A program made the position numbers and the translations under genes. Of a stretch of 49,607 nucleotides of DNA, positions 32,606-41,622 are shown piece by piece. Numbering within the stretch: position 1 is the stretch's first letter; each line of letters starts with the position of its first letter. The notes beneath the pieces were generated by a model that was given only the letters and a program-made list of their open reading frames with translations, was not told the DNA's origin and ran no database searches. The stretch spans positions 1 to 49,607 of the forward strand of contig JAFGHL010000116.1 of assembly GCA_016930155.1 (NCBI GenBank), given 5' to 3'. The stretch is from Dehalococcoidia bacterium (GTDB lineage Bacteria > Chloroflexota > Dehalococcoidia > GIF9 > UBA5629).

Positions 32606-34372
32606 CTATTCCCAGTCGCTCTTGGGGCGTTTCTTCTTCAGCACCCTGGGCAGTACCATGATGAGTATCAGCAGCACCACAATGCCGATGGCGATGAATA
32701 CCAGCGTGTTGGTGGTCATGAAGCCGACCCTTACGGAAGTGGCGGAAGTCCAGTCGCTGGCGTTGCCCGCGCCGTCCACCGCCCTCACTCGCCAGTAGTA
32801 TTCCCCGTTGGGCAGCGCCTCGGCCTCGGTAAGAGTGTACTTGGCGTCAGCCAGCTTGGTGTGCGAAATAAGGGTTTTGGCGAAATTGGAGCCCTCGCTT
32901 ACCTCGATATCGTAGGTGACGCCGCTGGGATCCGTCTCCTCACTCCACTTGAAAGCGACCTTGGTGTCGCCCATGAAGCCGACCGTCGCGCCGTCCTTGG
33001 GCGATGAGATCTGCGGCGCATCGGGCGCAGCGCTCTCCATGATAAAGGTGGTGGAGGCTGTCGACCCCTTGGTGTCGGTAGCCGTGATGGTCAGCGAGCC
33101 GCTCTTGCCGCCGGGCGCCTTGAATATGGACTGGAAACTGCCCGATTCATTGACCGATCCACTGGCTACCGAGGCGCCGTCCCACGAAATTGAATAGTCT
33201 TTGCCCGCGTTGAAGCCTGAGCCTGTTACCCGCAGCTCGTCTTTGACGTTGCCGCTCTTGGGGACAATCGTCAGCACTGCCTCAGTGGTGAATACGGATG
33301 GCGTAATATCCGTCGCCGGTGTGATTCTGCCGTAGGCAGCGACGTTGTGCGGGCCGCTGCTGCAGGCAGGCACCTTGGTCTCCACTGACCAGCTGCCGTT
33401 ATCATCCGCCAGCAGGTTCCGCTCGATGACCTTGCCGTCGAAAGTAACCTCGATGGCTGTCTCATTGTTGGCGAACCCGCTGCCGCTGACCTTGATGCTG
33501 TCTTCCACTGCGCCGCTGGTGGGATTCACGGTCACCGCCGGCGCTATCGTGAAGATCATGTCGGGTATGTCGCTGGAGGCCGTAGTATTGCCCTGGACTT
33601 TAACGATATGGCCGCCCCTGGTTGAAGGGGGAACGGCGAAGGAGGTGCTCCAGGAACCGTTGACCTCGGCGGTCAGGTTGGACCTGACCTCTTTATCGGA
33701 GAAAAGCACCTTGATCCCACCCTCGGCAGTGGCGAAACCGGTGGCCGTGATGGTGACCTGCGCGCCGACGCCGCCGGTAGTGGGATCCATCTCGACCACA
33801 GGGCTGATAGTGAAATTCTTATCGGCCACGTCCGACCCCTTGGTGGTATCGCCAGACGCGTCGATGGCGCGCGCTCCCCGCGCGGAGACGGGAGAGGTGA
33901 AGGAGGTGCTCCATGACCCGTTCTCATCCGCCGAGATACTGCTCTTGATGATCGTCCCGTCGTACGTGACTGCGATATCATCCTCTCCCGTGCCGAAGCC
34001 GAAACCGGCCACGGTTATTTCGGTGCCTGCCTCCCCGGAAGTGGGATCGATGGTAATATTGGGCACGACAATGTATTCACCGGAAAATGCCGAGGTGCCG
34101 GAAGGGCTTTCAACAATTACCGGATGCTCCCCGCCGTACGCTTCGGGCACCACGAAGAATATGCTGCCGCTGCTGCCCACCACCCCCTGTTTATATACTT
34201 CCGCGTCCCACTTGACCTTGTACGAGTTCCCCTCCGTGAGACCGGTGATCGTCACTTCAAGCCCGACGACGCCCATGGCGGGGCTCATGCTTGCCGCTGT
34301 AGCCGCACCGGCGGGGATAAGGCTGAGGACAATGGCTAAAAGGGCGGTGATCGCCAGCAACTTCATTCTCAT
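32606..34372 (-). CDS. Surface protein with IPT/TIG-like repeats and C-terminal anchor
   Basis: 588 residues. Signal peptide 1-27, then five or so repeats of about 85-90 residues in the IPT/TIG or filamin-like style; each opens with a phrase such as ITIDPTSGEAGTEITVAGFG or VTVNPTSGAVEDSIKVSGSG and contains NGSWSTSF. A fibronectin-like module (YYWRVRAVDGAGNASDWT) follows, then a membrane span near 552-572 and the basic tail LKKKRPKSDWE. It is exported and held in the membrane by its C-terminus. Probable adhesion or cell-surface structure. AAGGAGG precedes the ATG. Confidence 0.82.
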   Translation of the reverse strand: MRMKLLAITALLAIVLSLIPAGAATAASMSPAMGVVGLEVTITGLTEGNSYKVKWDAEVYKQGVVGSSGSIFFVVPEAYGGEHPVIVESPSGTSAFSGEYIVVPNITIDPTSGEAGTEITVAGFGFGTGEDDIAVTYDGTIIKSSISADENGSWSTSFTSPVSARGARAIDASGDTTKGSDVADKNFTISPVVEMDPTTGGVGAQVTITATGFATAEGGIKVLFSDKEVRSNLTAEVNGSWSTSFAVPPSTRGGHIVKVQGNTTASSDIPDMIFTIAPAVTVNPTSGAVEDSIKVSGSGFANNETAIEVTFDGKVIERNLLADDNGSWSVETKVPACSSGPHNVAAYGRITPATDITPSVFTTEAVLTIVPKSGNVKDELRVTGSGFNAGKDYSISWDGASVASGSVNESGSFQSIFKAPGGKSGSLTITATDTKGSTASTTFIMESAAPDAPQISSPKDGATVGFMGDTKVAFKWSEETDPSGVTYDIEVSEGSNFAKTLISHTKLADAKYTLTEAEALPNGEYYWRVRAVDGAGNASDWTSATSVRVGFMTTNTLVFIAIGIVVLLILIMVLPRVLKKKRPKSDWE

Positions 34373-34457
34373 ATCCGTACCTCCTTATATAAATAATATC
34401 GAAAAAGCCCGGCAATTGATAGGTAGCGCATTTCACATGCAGGCGCATACGACGGCC

Positions 34458-36059
34458 TCACGGATTTCTGAAGCGCCGCGCCAGTGAGGCCGCGGAATTA
34501 TGCTCCTGCACCTGCCGTTCCTTTTCTTTATCGCTCCAGCCCAGCAGCCTCTGCATCTCGGCGGCGACCGTGGCCACCGCGTCCGTGCCCAGGTCCTTGC
34601 GAAGCCCGACTGCGCTGCGCCGCAGCATGAAGTCGCTCACCGTCATACAGATCTCGTTTTGCACCGCGTACCTTACCTGCGCCAGGATGTCCGGGCCTCC
34701 CGGACTGATCGGTCGCAAGCCGGACCTGTCGTCACCGCCCATGGCCAGAACCTCGCCGCTCCTGCTACCGTAGATGCGGGAGAGGTGCGTGGTGGTCTCG
34801 TTGGACAGTCCGGACTTTTGAGACATGTCCGTTATGTCGGCGGACGTCATGGCGGGCGCCCCGGGCAGGGGCCTCTCATCGGTGATGCAGCGCGCTTTGT
34901 TGCCCAGCTTGCGGCAGGCCAGGTCGGCGCCGTCCTTGGCCACCTCGCGGTAGGCGGTGATCTTGCCGCCCAGTATGGTCACCAGCCCCTCAAGCCCGTC
35001 ACGCTTGCTGTGGTCGATCAGCGCATGGCTGCGGGACGTGTCGGAGGCGGACTTGCCCGGCTTGAGCGCCAGAGACCTCAGGCCGGCATAGGCGTAATGG
35101 ACATCATCGATGGTGACATCGGGATAGGCTAAATGCAGGCCTTCCAGTATATAGTCGACATCCTCCCGGGTAGCATAGACGGCATCCAGATTGTCTTTGT
35201 AGTCCGTGTCGGTGGTCCCAACCAGTGAAAAGCCCTCCCAGGGGATGACGAAGAAGAGACGACCGTCACGTGGGGAGAAGAGCACCAATGCATGCCTGGA
35301 CACCTCAGGTATGATGATGTGCGCCCCCTTGGTGCGGCGCAGGTAGGGCGGTTTGTTTTTAAACAGCATTTCTTTGATGATATCCACCCACTGTCCGGCG
35401 GCATTGACCACCATCTTGCCTTTAGCCTGTAGAATCTCGCCGCTGATCTCGTCCTTCACCTCCACTCCGGTTATTCGGTTGCCCTCGCGCAGCACATTTG
35501 TGACCCTGGCATGGTTGACCACGGAGGCCCCACCTTCAGCTGCCGACAGCGCTGTCTCCCAGTTGAGCCGCTCCGTCAGCGGTATAGCGCAATCCGAGTA
35601 TACATACGAGCCCTGCAGCCCCTCGACCCGCAACCCGGGTTCCTCGGCCAGCGTAGTAGCTCTGCTTAAATACTTATGGTTGGGGAGTGTTTTATCGAAG
35701 GAGATCACGTCGTAGAGAATCGTGCCGAAAAACATGGCAAAGTTGAGGCTGAAGTTGGGTATGGGGATGAAGAAGGAGAGCGGATACACCAGGTGGGGGG
35801 CGATGCGCATCATCACTTCCCTCTCGCTGAGGTCCTGTCGCACCAGCCCGAACTCGAGCTGGCGCAGGTAGCGAAGGCCGCCGTGAATCAGGCGGGTGGA
35901 GCGCGAGGTGGTGCCCGAGCCGAAGTCGTCCTTCTCCAGCAGCAGCGTATCAAGGCCGCGCAGCGTGGTATCCCGGGCCACGCCCGCGCCGACTATGCCG
36001 CCGCCTATCACGATGACATCGAAAGTTTTCCCCGAAATTGCTTCGAAATCTCTTTTCAT
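34458..36059 (-). CDS. glpD: FAD-dependent glycerol-3-phosphate dehydrogenase
   Basis: 533 residues. The FAD fold begins FDVIVIGGGIVGAGVARD; LLLEKDDFGSGTTSRSTRLI and HGGLRYLRQ are the family signatures, with LVGTTDTDY later in the substrate domain and a C-terminal helical domain from about 390. It oxidises glycerol-3-phosphate to dihydroxyacetone phosphate, usually passing electrons to quinones. ATG at 36059 is chosen, with GAAGGTG upstream; an in-frame TTG 15 bases earlier overlaps that site. It follows glpK by 16 bases, a glycerol utilisation pair. Confidence 0.95.
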   Translation of the reverse strand: MKRDFEAISGKTFDVIVIGGGIVGAGVARDTTLRGLDTLLLEKDDFGSGTTSRSTRLIHGGLRYLRQLEFGLVRQDLSEREVMMRIAPHLVYPLSFFIPIPNFSLNFAMFFGTILYDVISFDKTLPNHKYLSRATTLAEEPGLRVEGLQGSYVYSDCAIPLTERLNWETALSAAEGGASVVNHARVTNVLREGNRITGVEVKDEISGEILQAKGKMVVNAAGQWVDIIKEMLFKNKPPYLRRTKGAHIIIPEVSRHALVLFSPRDGRLFFVIPWEGFSLVGTTDTDYKDNLDAVYATREDVDYILEGLHLAYPDVTIDDVHYAYAGLRSLALKPGKSASDTSRSHALIDHSKRDGLEGLVTILGGKITAYREVAKDGADLACRKLGNKARCITDERPLPGAPAMTSADITDMSQKSGLSNETTTHLSRIYGSRSGEVLAMGGDDRSGLRPISPGGPDILAQVRYAVQNEICMTVSDFMLRRSAVGLRKDLGTDAVATVAAEMQRLLGWSDKEKERQVQEHNSAASLARRFRNP

Positions 36060-36075
36060 ATCGCGCACCTTCAAT

Positions 36076-37578
36076 CTAATTTATTGCCCAGCCCCTGGAC
36101 CTTTCCACCGCCCTCTTCCAGCCGGCGTACAGGTTCTCGCGCCGGTCGGCCGACATTTTCGGCTCGAAGGTAGCCGAGGAACGCCATTTGTCGGCTATCT
36201 CCTCCTTGCTTTTCCACAGGCCGGCGGCCAGTCCGGCCAGGTAAGCAACTCCCAGTGCAGTCGTCTCGGCTATGGCCGCCACCTGTATGGGAATGTTCAT
36301 GATATCTGCCTGGAACTGCATGAGGAAGGAGTTGGCGGTCCCGCCGCCGTCCACGCGCAGCACCGGTATGCCTATGCCGGTCTCGGAGCGCATGGTGTCT
36401 ATCACATCCCTGACCTGGAAGGCGATGGCCTCCAGGGTGGCCCGAGCCAGATGTCCCCTGGTGGTGCCGCGCGTGATTCCCATCATGCTACCGCGCGCGT
36501 ACATATCCCAGTAGGGAGCGCCCAGCCCCACGAAGGCGGGCACGAAATAGACGCCGCCGTTGTCATCCACCGAGCGCGCCAGCGTCTCGCTCTCGTCCGC
36601 GTTTGCTATGATCTTGAGCCCATCACGCAGCCACTGCACGGCCGCCCCGGTGATGAAGATACTTCCCTCCAGCGCGTAGTTGACCTTGTTATCCAGGCCC
36701 CAGGCCAGGCTGGTCAGCAGTCCCCTCTTCGAAATGATGGGCTTCTCGCCGCTGTTCATAAGGATGAACGAGCCTGTGCCGTAGGTGTTTTTGGACATGC
36801 CGGGATTGTAGCAGGCCTGGCCGAAGAGGGCGGCCTGCTGATCGCCTGCAATGGCGCAGAGAGGCACGCGGACGTCCTCGAAAATGCCCTCCGCCGTCTC
36901 ACCGTAGCTGAAGCTGGATGGGATTACTTTGGGCAATATGGCCGAGGGGATGTTGAGCGTCGAGAGTATCTCTTTGTCCCACTGCAGCGTGTTGATATTG
37001 AACAGCATGGTGCGGGAGGCATTGCCGTAGTCGGTCACGTGGGCCCTGCCGCCGCTAAGTTTCCAGGCCAGCCAGCAGTCGACCGTTCCAAAGAGCAGCT
37101 CGCCCGCCTCGGCGCGTTTCTGCCCGTCTTTAATGTGGTCGAGTATCCAGCGCACCTTGGTGGCCGAGAAATAGGCGTCGGGTATCAGCCCCGTACGGTC
37201 GCAGATGGTTTGGCCGAATCCCCGGTTTTTCAGATCTTCTACCAGTCCGGCCGTGCGACGGCACTGCCAGACTATGGCGTTGCTGACCGGCTGGCCGGTT
37301 TTCTTGTTCCAGATGATGGTGGTCTCGCGCTGGTTGGTAATGCCGATGCCGGCAATGGAGGAAGGCTTTACGCCGGCCTTATCCAGCGCCTGGCGCGCCA
37401 CCTGGAGCGAGGTCTGATAGATCTCATCGGGATCGTGTTCAACCCAGCCCGGATTGGGGAAGATCTGCCTGGTCTCGGTATCGGCGCCGGCGGACGGCCT
37501 GCCGTCACGGTCGAAGAGGATGGCCGCGCTGCCGGTGGTGCCCTGGTCAATGGAGAGTATGTATTCTCTGGCAGCCAT
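36076..37578 (-). CDS. glpK: Glycerol kinase
   Basis: 500 residues, full length for the FGGY kinase glpK. N-terminal [20 protein letters not shown] is the phosphate loop; [30 protein letters not shown] and [10 protein letters not shown] are glycerol kinase signatures; [10 protein letters not shown] lies in the C-terminal domain and GTGSFILMN completes the ATP site. It phosphorylates glycerol with ATP. GGGAGTG precedes the ATG. It stands first in the glpK-glpD transcript. No glycerol facilitator is seen nearby. Confidence 0.96.
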   Translation of the reverse strand: MAAREYILSIDQGTTGSAAILFDRDGRPSAGADTETRQIFPNPGWVEHDPDEIYQTSLQVARQALDKAGVKPSSIAGIGITNQRETTIIWNKKTGQPVSNAIVWQCRRTAGLVEDLKNRGFGQTICDRTGLIPDAYFSATKVRWILDHIKDGQKRAEAGELLFGTVDCWLAWKLSGGRAHVTDYGNASRTMLFNINTLQWDKEILSTLNIPSAILPKVIPSSFSYGETAEGIFEDVRVPLCAIAGDQQAALFGQACYNPGMSKNTYGTGSFILMNSGEKPIISKRGLLTSLAWGLDNKVNYALEGSIFITGAAVQWLRDGLKIIANADESETLARSVDDNGGVYFVPAFVGLGAPYWDMYARGSMMGITRGTTRGHLARATLEAIAFQVRDVIDTMRSETGIGIPVLRVDGGGTANSFLMQFQADIMNIPIQVAAIAETTALGVAYLAGLAAGLWKSKEEIADKWRSSATFEPKMSADRRENLYAGWKRAVERSRGWAIN

Positions 37579-37650
37579 AGTACACTCCCTGCGGAAATTT
37601 GAGTCCGCCTATTCTATCATTAAAGAGACTGCGTTACTACGGTCCCGCTC

Positions 37651-37935
37651 TCAGCCGCCCACGAAGCGAGCGATGACGTCGATATTATCGCCGTCCTTCA
37701 GGCTATGGTCCGTGAGCTGCCTGATGTGGACGCGGTTGACCAGTATATTGCTGTCGCCGGAAATAGATCTCCTCTCTTTAATGCCGCCTTTGCGCAGACG
37801 CTCATGATATTTGTGGCCGTAAATAGCCTCCATCTGCTCGATGAAGTCCTCGATGGTGGCGGCCTTCAATGTACACCTATCCGTGCCCAGGTAGAGACGC
37901 CAGGGTCCGACGAATCTGACATTGACCGTTGCCAT
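37651..37935 (-). CDS. MoaD/ThiS-like sulfur carrier protein
   Basis: 94 residues with the beta-grasp pattern VNVRFVGPWRLYLG, TIEDFIEQMEAIYG, then ILVNRVHIRQLTD and LKDGDNIDVIARFVGG. The C-terminal Gly-Gly is the residue pair that E1-like enzymes adenylate and sulfurate. Its ATG overlaps the stop of the ThiF-like gene by one base (TAATG), so the two are coupled. It could deliver sulfur for molybdopterin or tungstopterin, thiamin or another product; the middle insert (RKGGIKERRSIS) is longer than in standard MoaD. Confidence 0.88.
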   Translation of the reverse strand: MATVNVRFVGPWRLYLGTDRCTLKAATIEDFIEQMEAIYGHKYHERLRKGGIKERRSISGDSNILVNRVHIRQLTDHSLKDGDNIDVIARFVGG

Positions 37936-38804
37936 TATTTATCTTCCTGCCCCAGGGGTATGCTCTCCAGGCTGCCGTCGGCGAAATCTACGAAGAGCAG
38001 GCGGTTGCGCACAAGCTCTCCTGTTCCGGTGATCAGCTTTACCACCTCCAGCACCTCCCAGGCGGCGATGGCGGCCGGTGTGGCGGAAGGATTGCCCGTG
38101 ACAGCTTCAACGCCGCGTAGGTCGCATCCCGGGCCGTAGATAGCTGCAAGTCCCTTATCGCCGGGCAATACCGTCATCACCTGTCCGCAGTAGCCGGCGA
38201 TGGCGCCATGTACGAAAGGCAGACCTAACTTGCGACAGGACGATTCCACCACCATGCGAGAGGTCAGACTATCTAAAGCATCCACCACAACGTCGCATCC
38301 TGTGAGCAGGCCGTCCACGCTGGAGCTATCAATGTAAGTGCTGTACTTCGTTACTTTTATCGCCGAGTTGATCCGTCTGACGCGCTGCGCGGCCACCTTC
38401 ACCTTCGATTGGCGAAGGACATCTTCATCGGACATGATCTGGCGGTTGAGGTTGTTCTCCACAAACCTGCCGTTATCGATGATTACCAGGTGTCCGATGC
38501 CCTGGCGGGCCAGCAGCTCGATAACGCTGCCGCCCAGCCCCCCGGCTCCGCAGACGGCCACGGTGGAGCGAAGCAGCCTCAGCTGTCCCTCTATTCCGGA
38601 AGTGCCTATGTTGCGCAGGTAGCGCATGGGCACCACGTCGTTCTCCAGGCAGGCGATCTCGACTTCGAGCGGAGTAATACTGCTGCGCACGGCGAGCGCG
38701 CGGCTGTCATCCAGGCTGATCACCCTCAGCTTAGCTCCGTCGCCCACGGCAACGGCCCTGCTGCAGCGGCCAATCAGCTTCGCCAGACTGCTTTCAGCCT
38801 TCAT
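37935..38804 (-). CDS. ThiF/MoeB-like E1 adenylyltransferase
   Basis: 289 residues. An N-terminal extension of about 75 residues precedes the E1 core: VAVCGAGGLGG (ATP loop, 83-92), LVIIDNGRFVENNLNRQ, and VVVDALDSLTSRM. A cysteine in YGPGCDLRGVEAV may be the catalytic one. The zinc-binding CxxC pairs of standard MoeB/ThiF are not visible. It should adenylate the Gly-Gly end of the coupled carrier protein. The start lies eight bases after a minus-strand TATAAT and has no ribosome binding site, so the mRNA may be leaderless. Confidence 0.87.
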   Translation of the reverse strand: MKAESSLAKLIGRCSRAVAVGDGAKLRVISLDDSRALAVRSSITPLEVEIACLENDVVPMRYLRNIGTSGIEGQLRLLRSTVAVCGAGGLGGSVIELLARQGIGHLVIIDNGRFVENNLNRQIMSDEDVLRQSKVKVAAQRVRRINSAIKVTKYSTYIDSSSVDGLLTGCDVVVDALDSLTSRMVVESSCRKLGLPFVHGAIAGYCGQVMTVLPGDKGLAAIYGPGCDLRGVEAVTGNPSATPAAIAAWEVLEVVKLITGTGELVRNRLLFVDFADGSLESIPLGQEDK

Positions 38805-38812
38805 GTGAACCG

Positions 38813-38818
38813 ATTATA
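38813..38818 (-). promoter_or_regulatory. -10 element of the ThiF-like gene
   Basis: Minus strand TATAAT stands eight bases before the ATG, so transcription would begin at or near the A of the start codon. The -35 region (TTAAAT at about 17 bases) is weak. Confidence 0.5.
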
Positions 38819-38868
38819 CCGTAAAACAGTTTTTTATTTAATGCGTATTTTCTGACATAGCCCTCAAT

Positions 38869-38897
38869 TTGATTTAACGTTCCACCGAATGTATTAT
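38869..38897 (+). promoter_or_regulatory. Promoter of the AIR synthase-related gene
   Basis: TTGATT (38869-38874), 17-base spacer, TATTAT (38892-38897). The start site would be near 38904, which excludes an upstream in-frame ATG at 38889 and supports the start at 38928. Confidence 0.7.
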
Positions 38898-38927
38898 AGT
38901 CTCATTAAAGCGCGCAAGGAGATTGTA

Positions 38928-39950
38928 ATGCTACCTGAACTGGGCAAACTGGACCGGGCTACTTTTGACCGGCTGATATTGTCGCGGCTGGGCAAGAAAG
39001 ACAAATCTGTGTTTATAGGACCCCGGCACGGCGTGGACGCCGCGGTCATCGACCTGCCCGGCGGTGATGTCATGGTTATCGCCGAGGATCCCACCTTCGG
39101 TATGCCCGTGATTATGCCCTATTTCGGCTGGGCCATAGTCCATATCTGCGCCAGCGATGTGGCTGTTCTGGGCGTTAAACCCAGGTACATGACCATCTGC
39201 CTGATGTTTCCGCCGGGTACGTCTGAAAAAGTTATAGATAAGGTGTGGACGCAGGTGGATGAAGAATGCAGGAAACTGGATATCGCCATCATCGGCGGAC
39301 ATACGGGCATCTACCCGGGCATGGCCTTCCCGCTCAACGGCGGCTGTACGGTGATGGGCCTCGGCAAGAGGAGTCAGATAACGGCGGCCTGCAATGCAAA
39401 GGTGGGCGACCGCGTGATCATGACTAAAGGCCCTGCCGTGGAAGCTACCGGACTGCTGGCCTGGCAGGCGGAAAAGTCCCTGATCAAAAAGCTGGGACGA
39501 GGTATGTTAGCCAGGGCCAAAGAATATCTGCTCCAGATGACGGTGGTGGAGGACGCGTTAACGGCGGCGCCGCTGGCGCATGCCATGCATGACGCTACCG
39601 AAGGCGGCCTGCTCAACGGCGTCTTCGAAGTTGCTGCGGCCTCCGGGCTGGGCGTTACTCTGTACGAAGATAAGATCGTGATTCCCGATGCTATAGACGC
39701 TGTCTGCAAAGCTTTCAAGATCGATCCTCTCGTCTCAATCGGTGAGGGCACGCTGGTCATCACCGCCACGCCCGCCAACAGCGGCAAGATCATTTCAAAG
39801 TTGAAGAAGAAGAATATACCCGCCTGGGATATCGGCGAGATCAATCCACGTGAGAGGGTGTTTGTCAGGAAGTCAGGCAGAAAGCAAAAGCTGACACCGG
39901 TGCTGGCTGATCCCTTCTGGCCGGCCTATTTCAGCGCGGTCGAGGGCTGA
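38928..39950 (+). CDS. AIR synthase-related protein (PurM/HypE superfamily)
   Basis: 340 residues. The PurM-like fold shows GPRHGVDAAVIDLPGGDVMV, then WAIVHICASDVAVLGVKPRY and GGHTGIYPGM in the ATP-binding N-terminal half, and MHDATEGGLLNGVFEVAAAS in the second. Members bind ATP and activate a carboxylate, formyl-type group or selenide; HypE, PurM and SelD are relatives, but the Cys of HypE and SelD ends are lacking. AAGGAG sits before the chosen ATG. It is three bases from a ThiN gene, and such pairs occur in other genomes as annotated thiamin-related or unknown genes; role here unassigned. Confidence 0.82.
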   Translation: MLPELGKLDRATFDRLILSRLGKKDKSVFIGPRHGVDAAVIDLPGGDVMVIAEDPTFGMPVIMPYFGWAIVHICASDVAVLGVKPRYMTICLMFPPGTSEKVIDKVWTQVDEECRKLDIAIIGGHTGIYPGMAFPLNGGCTVMGLGKRSQITAACNAKVGDRVIMTKGPAVEATGLLAWQAEKSLIKKLGRGMLARAKEYLLQMTVVEDALTAAPLAHAMHDATEGGLLNGVFEVAAASGLGVTLYEDKIVIPDAIDAVCKAFKIDPLVSIGEGTLVITATPANSGKIISKLKKKNIPAWDIGEINPRERVFVRKSGRKQKLTPVLADPFWPAYFSAVEG

Positions 39951-39953
39951 TTG

Positions 39954-40547
39954 ATGAGGAAAAAAGACGCTGCCGATAAGGTTATGGGCAACCTCTGCCT
40001 GGCGGTGCAAAGGCTGCAGCGCTGCAGGGAGTTTTCTCTGCTGATGCCAGAGGTACGGGTAAATGTTGTCTATGCCCTGCCCGGCGCCTCCACCCCGTCG
40101 GAGGTAGCTGCCGTCGATGGCAGGATAACGGTGGTCAACGGGTATCCGCTGGCCAGCGGGCTTCCCAAATGGGGGGGCTCGGACCACATGGCGCGGCTGA
40201 TAATCGAGGCAAGGAAATATAATCCGGATATCAACGCGGGCGTCAATTTTAAATGCGACGAGAGCATCATAAAAGTCGTGAAGAAGTACGCGCGCGATAA
40301 GAAGCTGTTGTTCGGCTGGATCGATCGCACACGTGAGCCGGATGGAGTATCCAAAGCCGACGGCAGGTCCATGCCCTGGAAGATGAAACAGCTGGTCAGG
40401 AGCGGTGGCAGGATGCCGGACATCTTCTACGAGGGTGACGGCTGGGGCAAGGAGCCCCTTTTCGTGGCCCTGGGGAGCGACGCGAACGACGTGGTCAGGA
40501 TGGCAATTGAGATAGCCAGACGCTATGCGCGGAGCATTCATGGTTAA
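39954..40547 (+). CDS. Stand-alone ThiN-type thiamine-phosphate synthase domain
   Basis: 197 residues matching a ThiN domain: LMPEVRVNVVYALPGASTPS, EVAAVDGRITVVNGYPLASG, GGSDHMARLIIEARKYNP and PDIFYEGDGWGKEP with a closing GSDANDVVRMAIEIA helix. ThiN condenses the pyrimidine and thiazole parts of thiamin in organisms without ThiE and is usually fused to ThiD or to a DNA-binding domain; here it stands alone. The ATG lies three bases after the upstream stop. It may also be a ligand-sensing domain without catalysis. No other thi gene is in the window apart from the ThiF-like neighbour. Confidence 0.85.
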   Translation: MRKKDAADKVMGNLCLAVQRLQRCREFSLLMPEVRVNVVYALPGASTPSEVAAVDGRITVVNGYPLASGLPKWGGSDHMARLIIEARKYNPDINAGVNFKCDESIIKVVKKYARDKKLLFGWIDRTREPDGVSKADGRSMPWKMKQLVRSGGRMPDIFYEGDGWGKEPLFVALGSDANDVVRMAIEIARRYARSIHG

Positions 40548-40590
40548 ACGTAGCGGCGTTCCTTCAGGTGAGCCCGATAGCACAAAACAA

Positions 40591-40647
40591 TGTAGGGGCG
40601 TTGCCTTAGCTGCGCCCGACGGGCGGGTTTAAAAACCCGCCTCTACA
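40591..40647. repeat. TGTAGGGGCG element with perfect stem
   Basis: TGTAGGGGCG at the left and CCTCTACA at the right are inverted ends; between them is the stem GGCGGGTTT-AA-AAACCCGCC (40622-40641). The same stem, with TT in the centre, is at about 11797. No T run follows, so it is not an obvious terminator. Confidence 0.7.
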
Positions 40648-40663
40648 AATGCGAGGGACTTGG

Positions 40664-41581
40664 ATGTCACACGATAATACGAATAAAGAGCTGATCGCAA
40701 ATATCCTCAGGCTTAAGGAGAAGAGGAAGGCCGTTATTCTGGCGCATAATTATCAGCGAGCCGAGGTGCAGGACATCGGCGACTTCGTCGGCGATTCGCT
40801 GGATCTGAGCAGAAAGGCGGCCGAGGTGAAGGCGCCGGTTATCGTCTTTTGTGGAGTGCACTTCATGGCGGAGACTGCTTCGATACTGTCGCCCGACAGC
40901 CTGGTGCTTCTGCCCGATGCCGGATCGGGCTGTCCCATGGCTGACATGATCACGGTAGAACAGCTGATCGCCAGGAAAAAGGAGATTCCCGGTGCGCGTG
41001 TGGTTTGCTACGTCAACTCGCCCGCGGCGGTCAAGGCCGAGTCGGATATCTGCTGTACATCGGCTAATGCGGTCAATGTGGTCAGGAGCATGGGCGACGA
41101 CCGGATACTTTTCATACCTGACCAGTACCTGGGCCGCTATGTGTGTACTGTAATCAAGAGGGACATGTATCTGTGGCCGGGCTATTGCCCCACCCATGTC
41201 GGCATAAAGGCGCAGGACATTATCGACCAGAAGAAAAAACATCCGGGCGCCGTGGCCCTGGCGCATCCGGAATGCAGGCCGGAGGTAACGGCCGTGGCGG
41301 ATGAGGTGCTCAGTACTGGCGGGATGCTGAGATATGCGCATACAGCGCAGGCCGATATTATGATCATTGCTACCGAGATCGGCATACTGCACCGGTTGAA
41401 GAAGGAGAATCCGGGCAAGACGTTTGTCCCGGCTACGGGGAAGGCGATCTGCCCCAACATGAAAAAGATCACGCTGGAGAAGGTACTGCGGGCGCTGGAG
41501 GAGATGAAACCTGAGGTGAGCGTGCCGGCCGATGTAAGGGAACGGGCCATGTCGGCGGTCAACAAAATGCTGGCGCTGTGA
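40664..41581 (+). CDS. nadA: Quinolinate synthase
   Basis: 305 residues. NadA features include VILAHNYQRAEVQDIGDFVGDS at the start, FCGVHFMAETA with one cluster cysteine, PDAGSGCPMADM, GYCPTHVGI with a second, HPECRPEV and ATGKAICPNMKK with the third. The [4Fe-4S] enzyme condenses iminoaspartate with dihydroxyacetone phosphate to quinolinate in NAD synthesis. ATG at 40664 is chosen because GAGGG is seven bases before it; an earlier in-frame ATG at 40649 has no such site. It leads the plus-strand run nadA-nifS-like-iscU, which may mature its cluster. No nadB or nadC is in the window. Confidence 0.96.
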   Translation: MSHDNTNKELIANILRLKEKRKAVILAHNYQRAEVQDIGDFVGDSLDLSRKAAEVKAPVIVFCGVHFMAETASILSPDSLVLLPDAGSGCPMADMITVEQLIARKKEIPGARVVCYVNSPAAVKAESDICCTSANAVNVVRSMGDDRILFIPDQYLGRYVCTVIKRDMYLWPGYCPTHVGIKAQDIIDQKKKHPGAVALAHPECRPEVTAVADEVLSTGGMLRYAHTAQADIMIIATEIGILHRLKKENPGKTFVPATGKAICPNMKKITLEKVLRALEEMKPEVSVPADVRERAMSAVNKMLAL

Positions 41582-41622
41582 TTTCCGCATAGTCCGGATA
41601 ACCATTATTATTAGGTATAGTG

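Noticed and set aside
35896-37602. Long plus-strand frame of 568 codons opposite glpK and the start of glpD
   Set aside because: Shadow of well conserved minus-strand genes; its product matches nothing and crosses gene borders.
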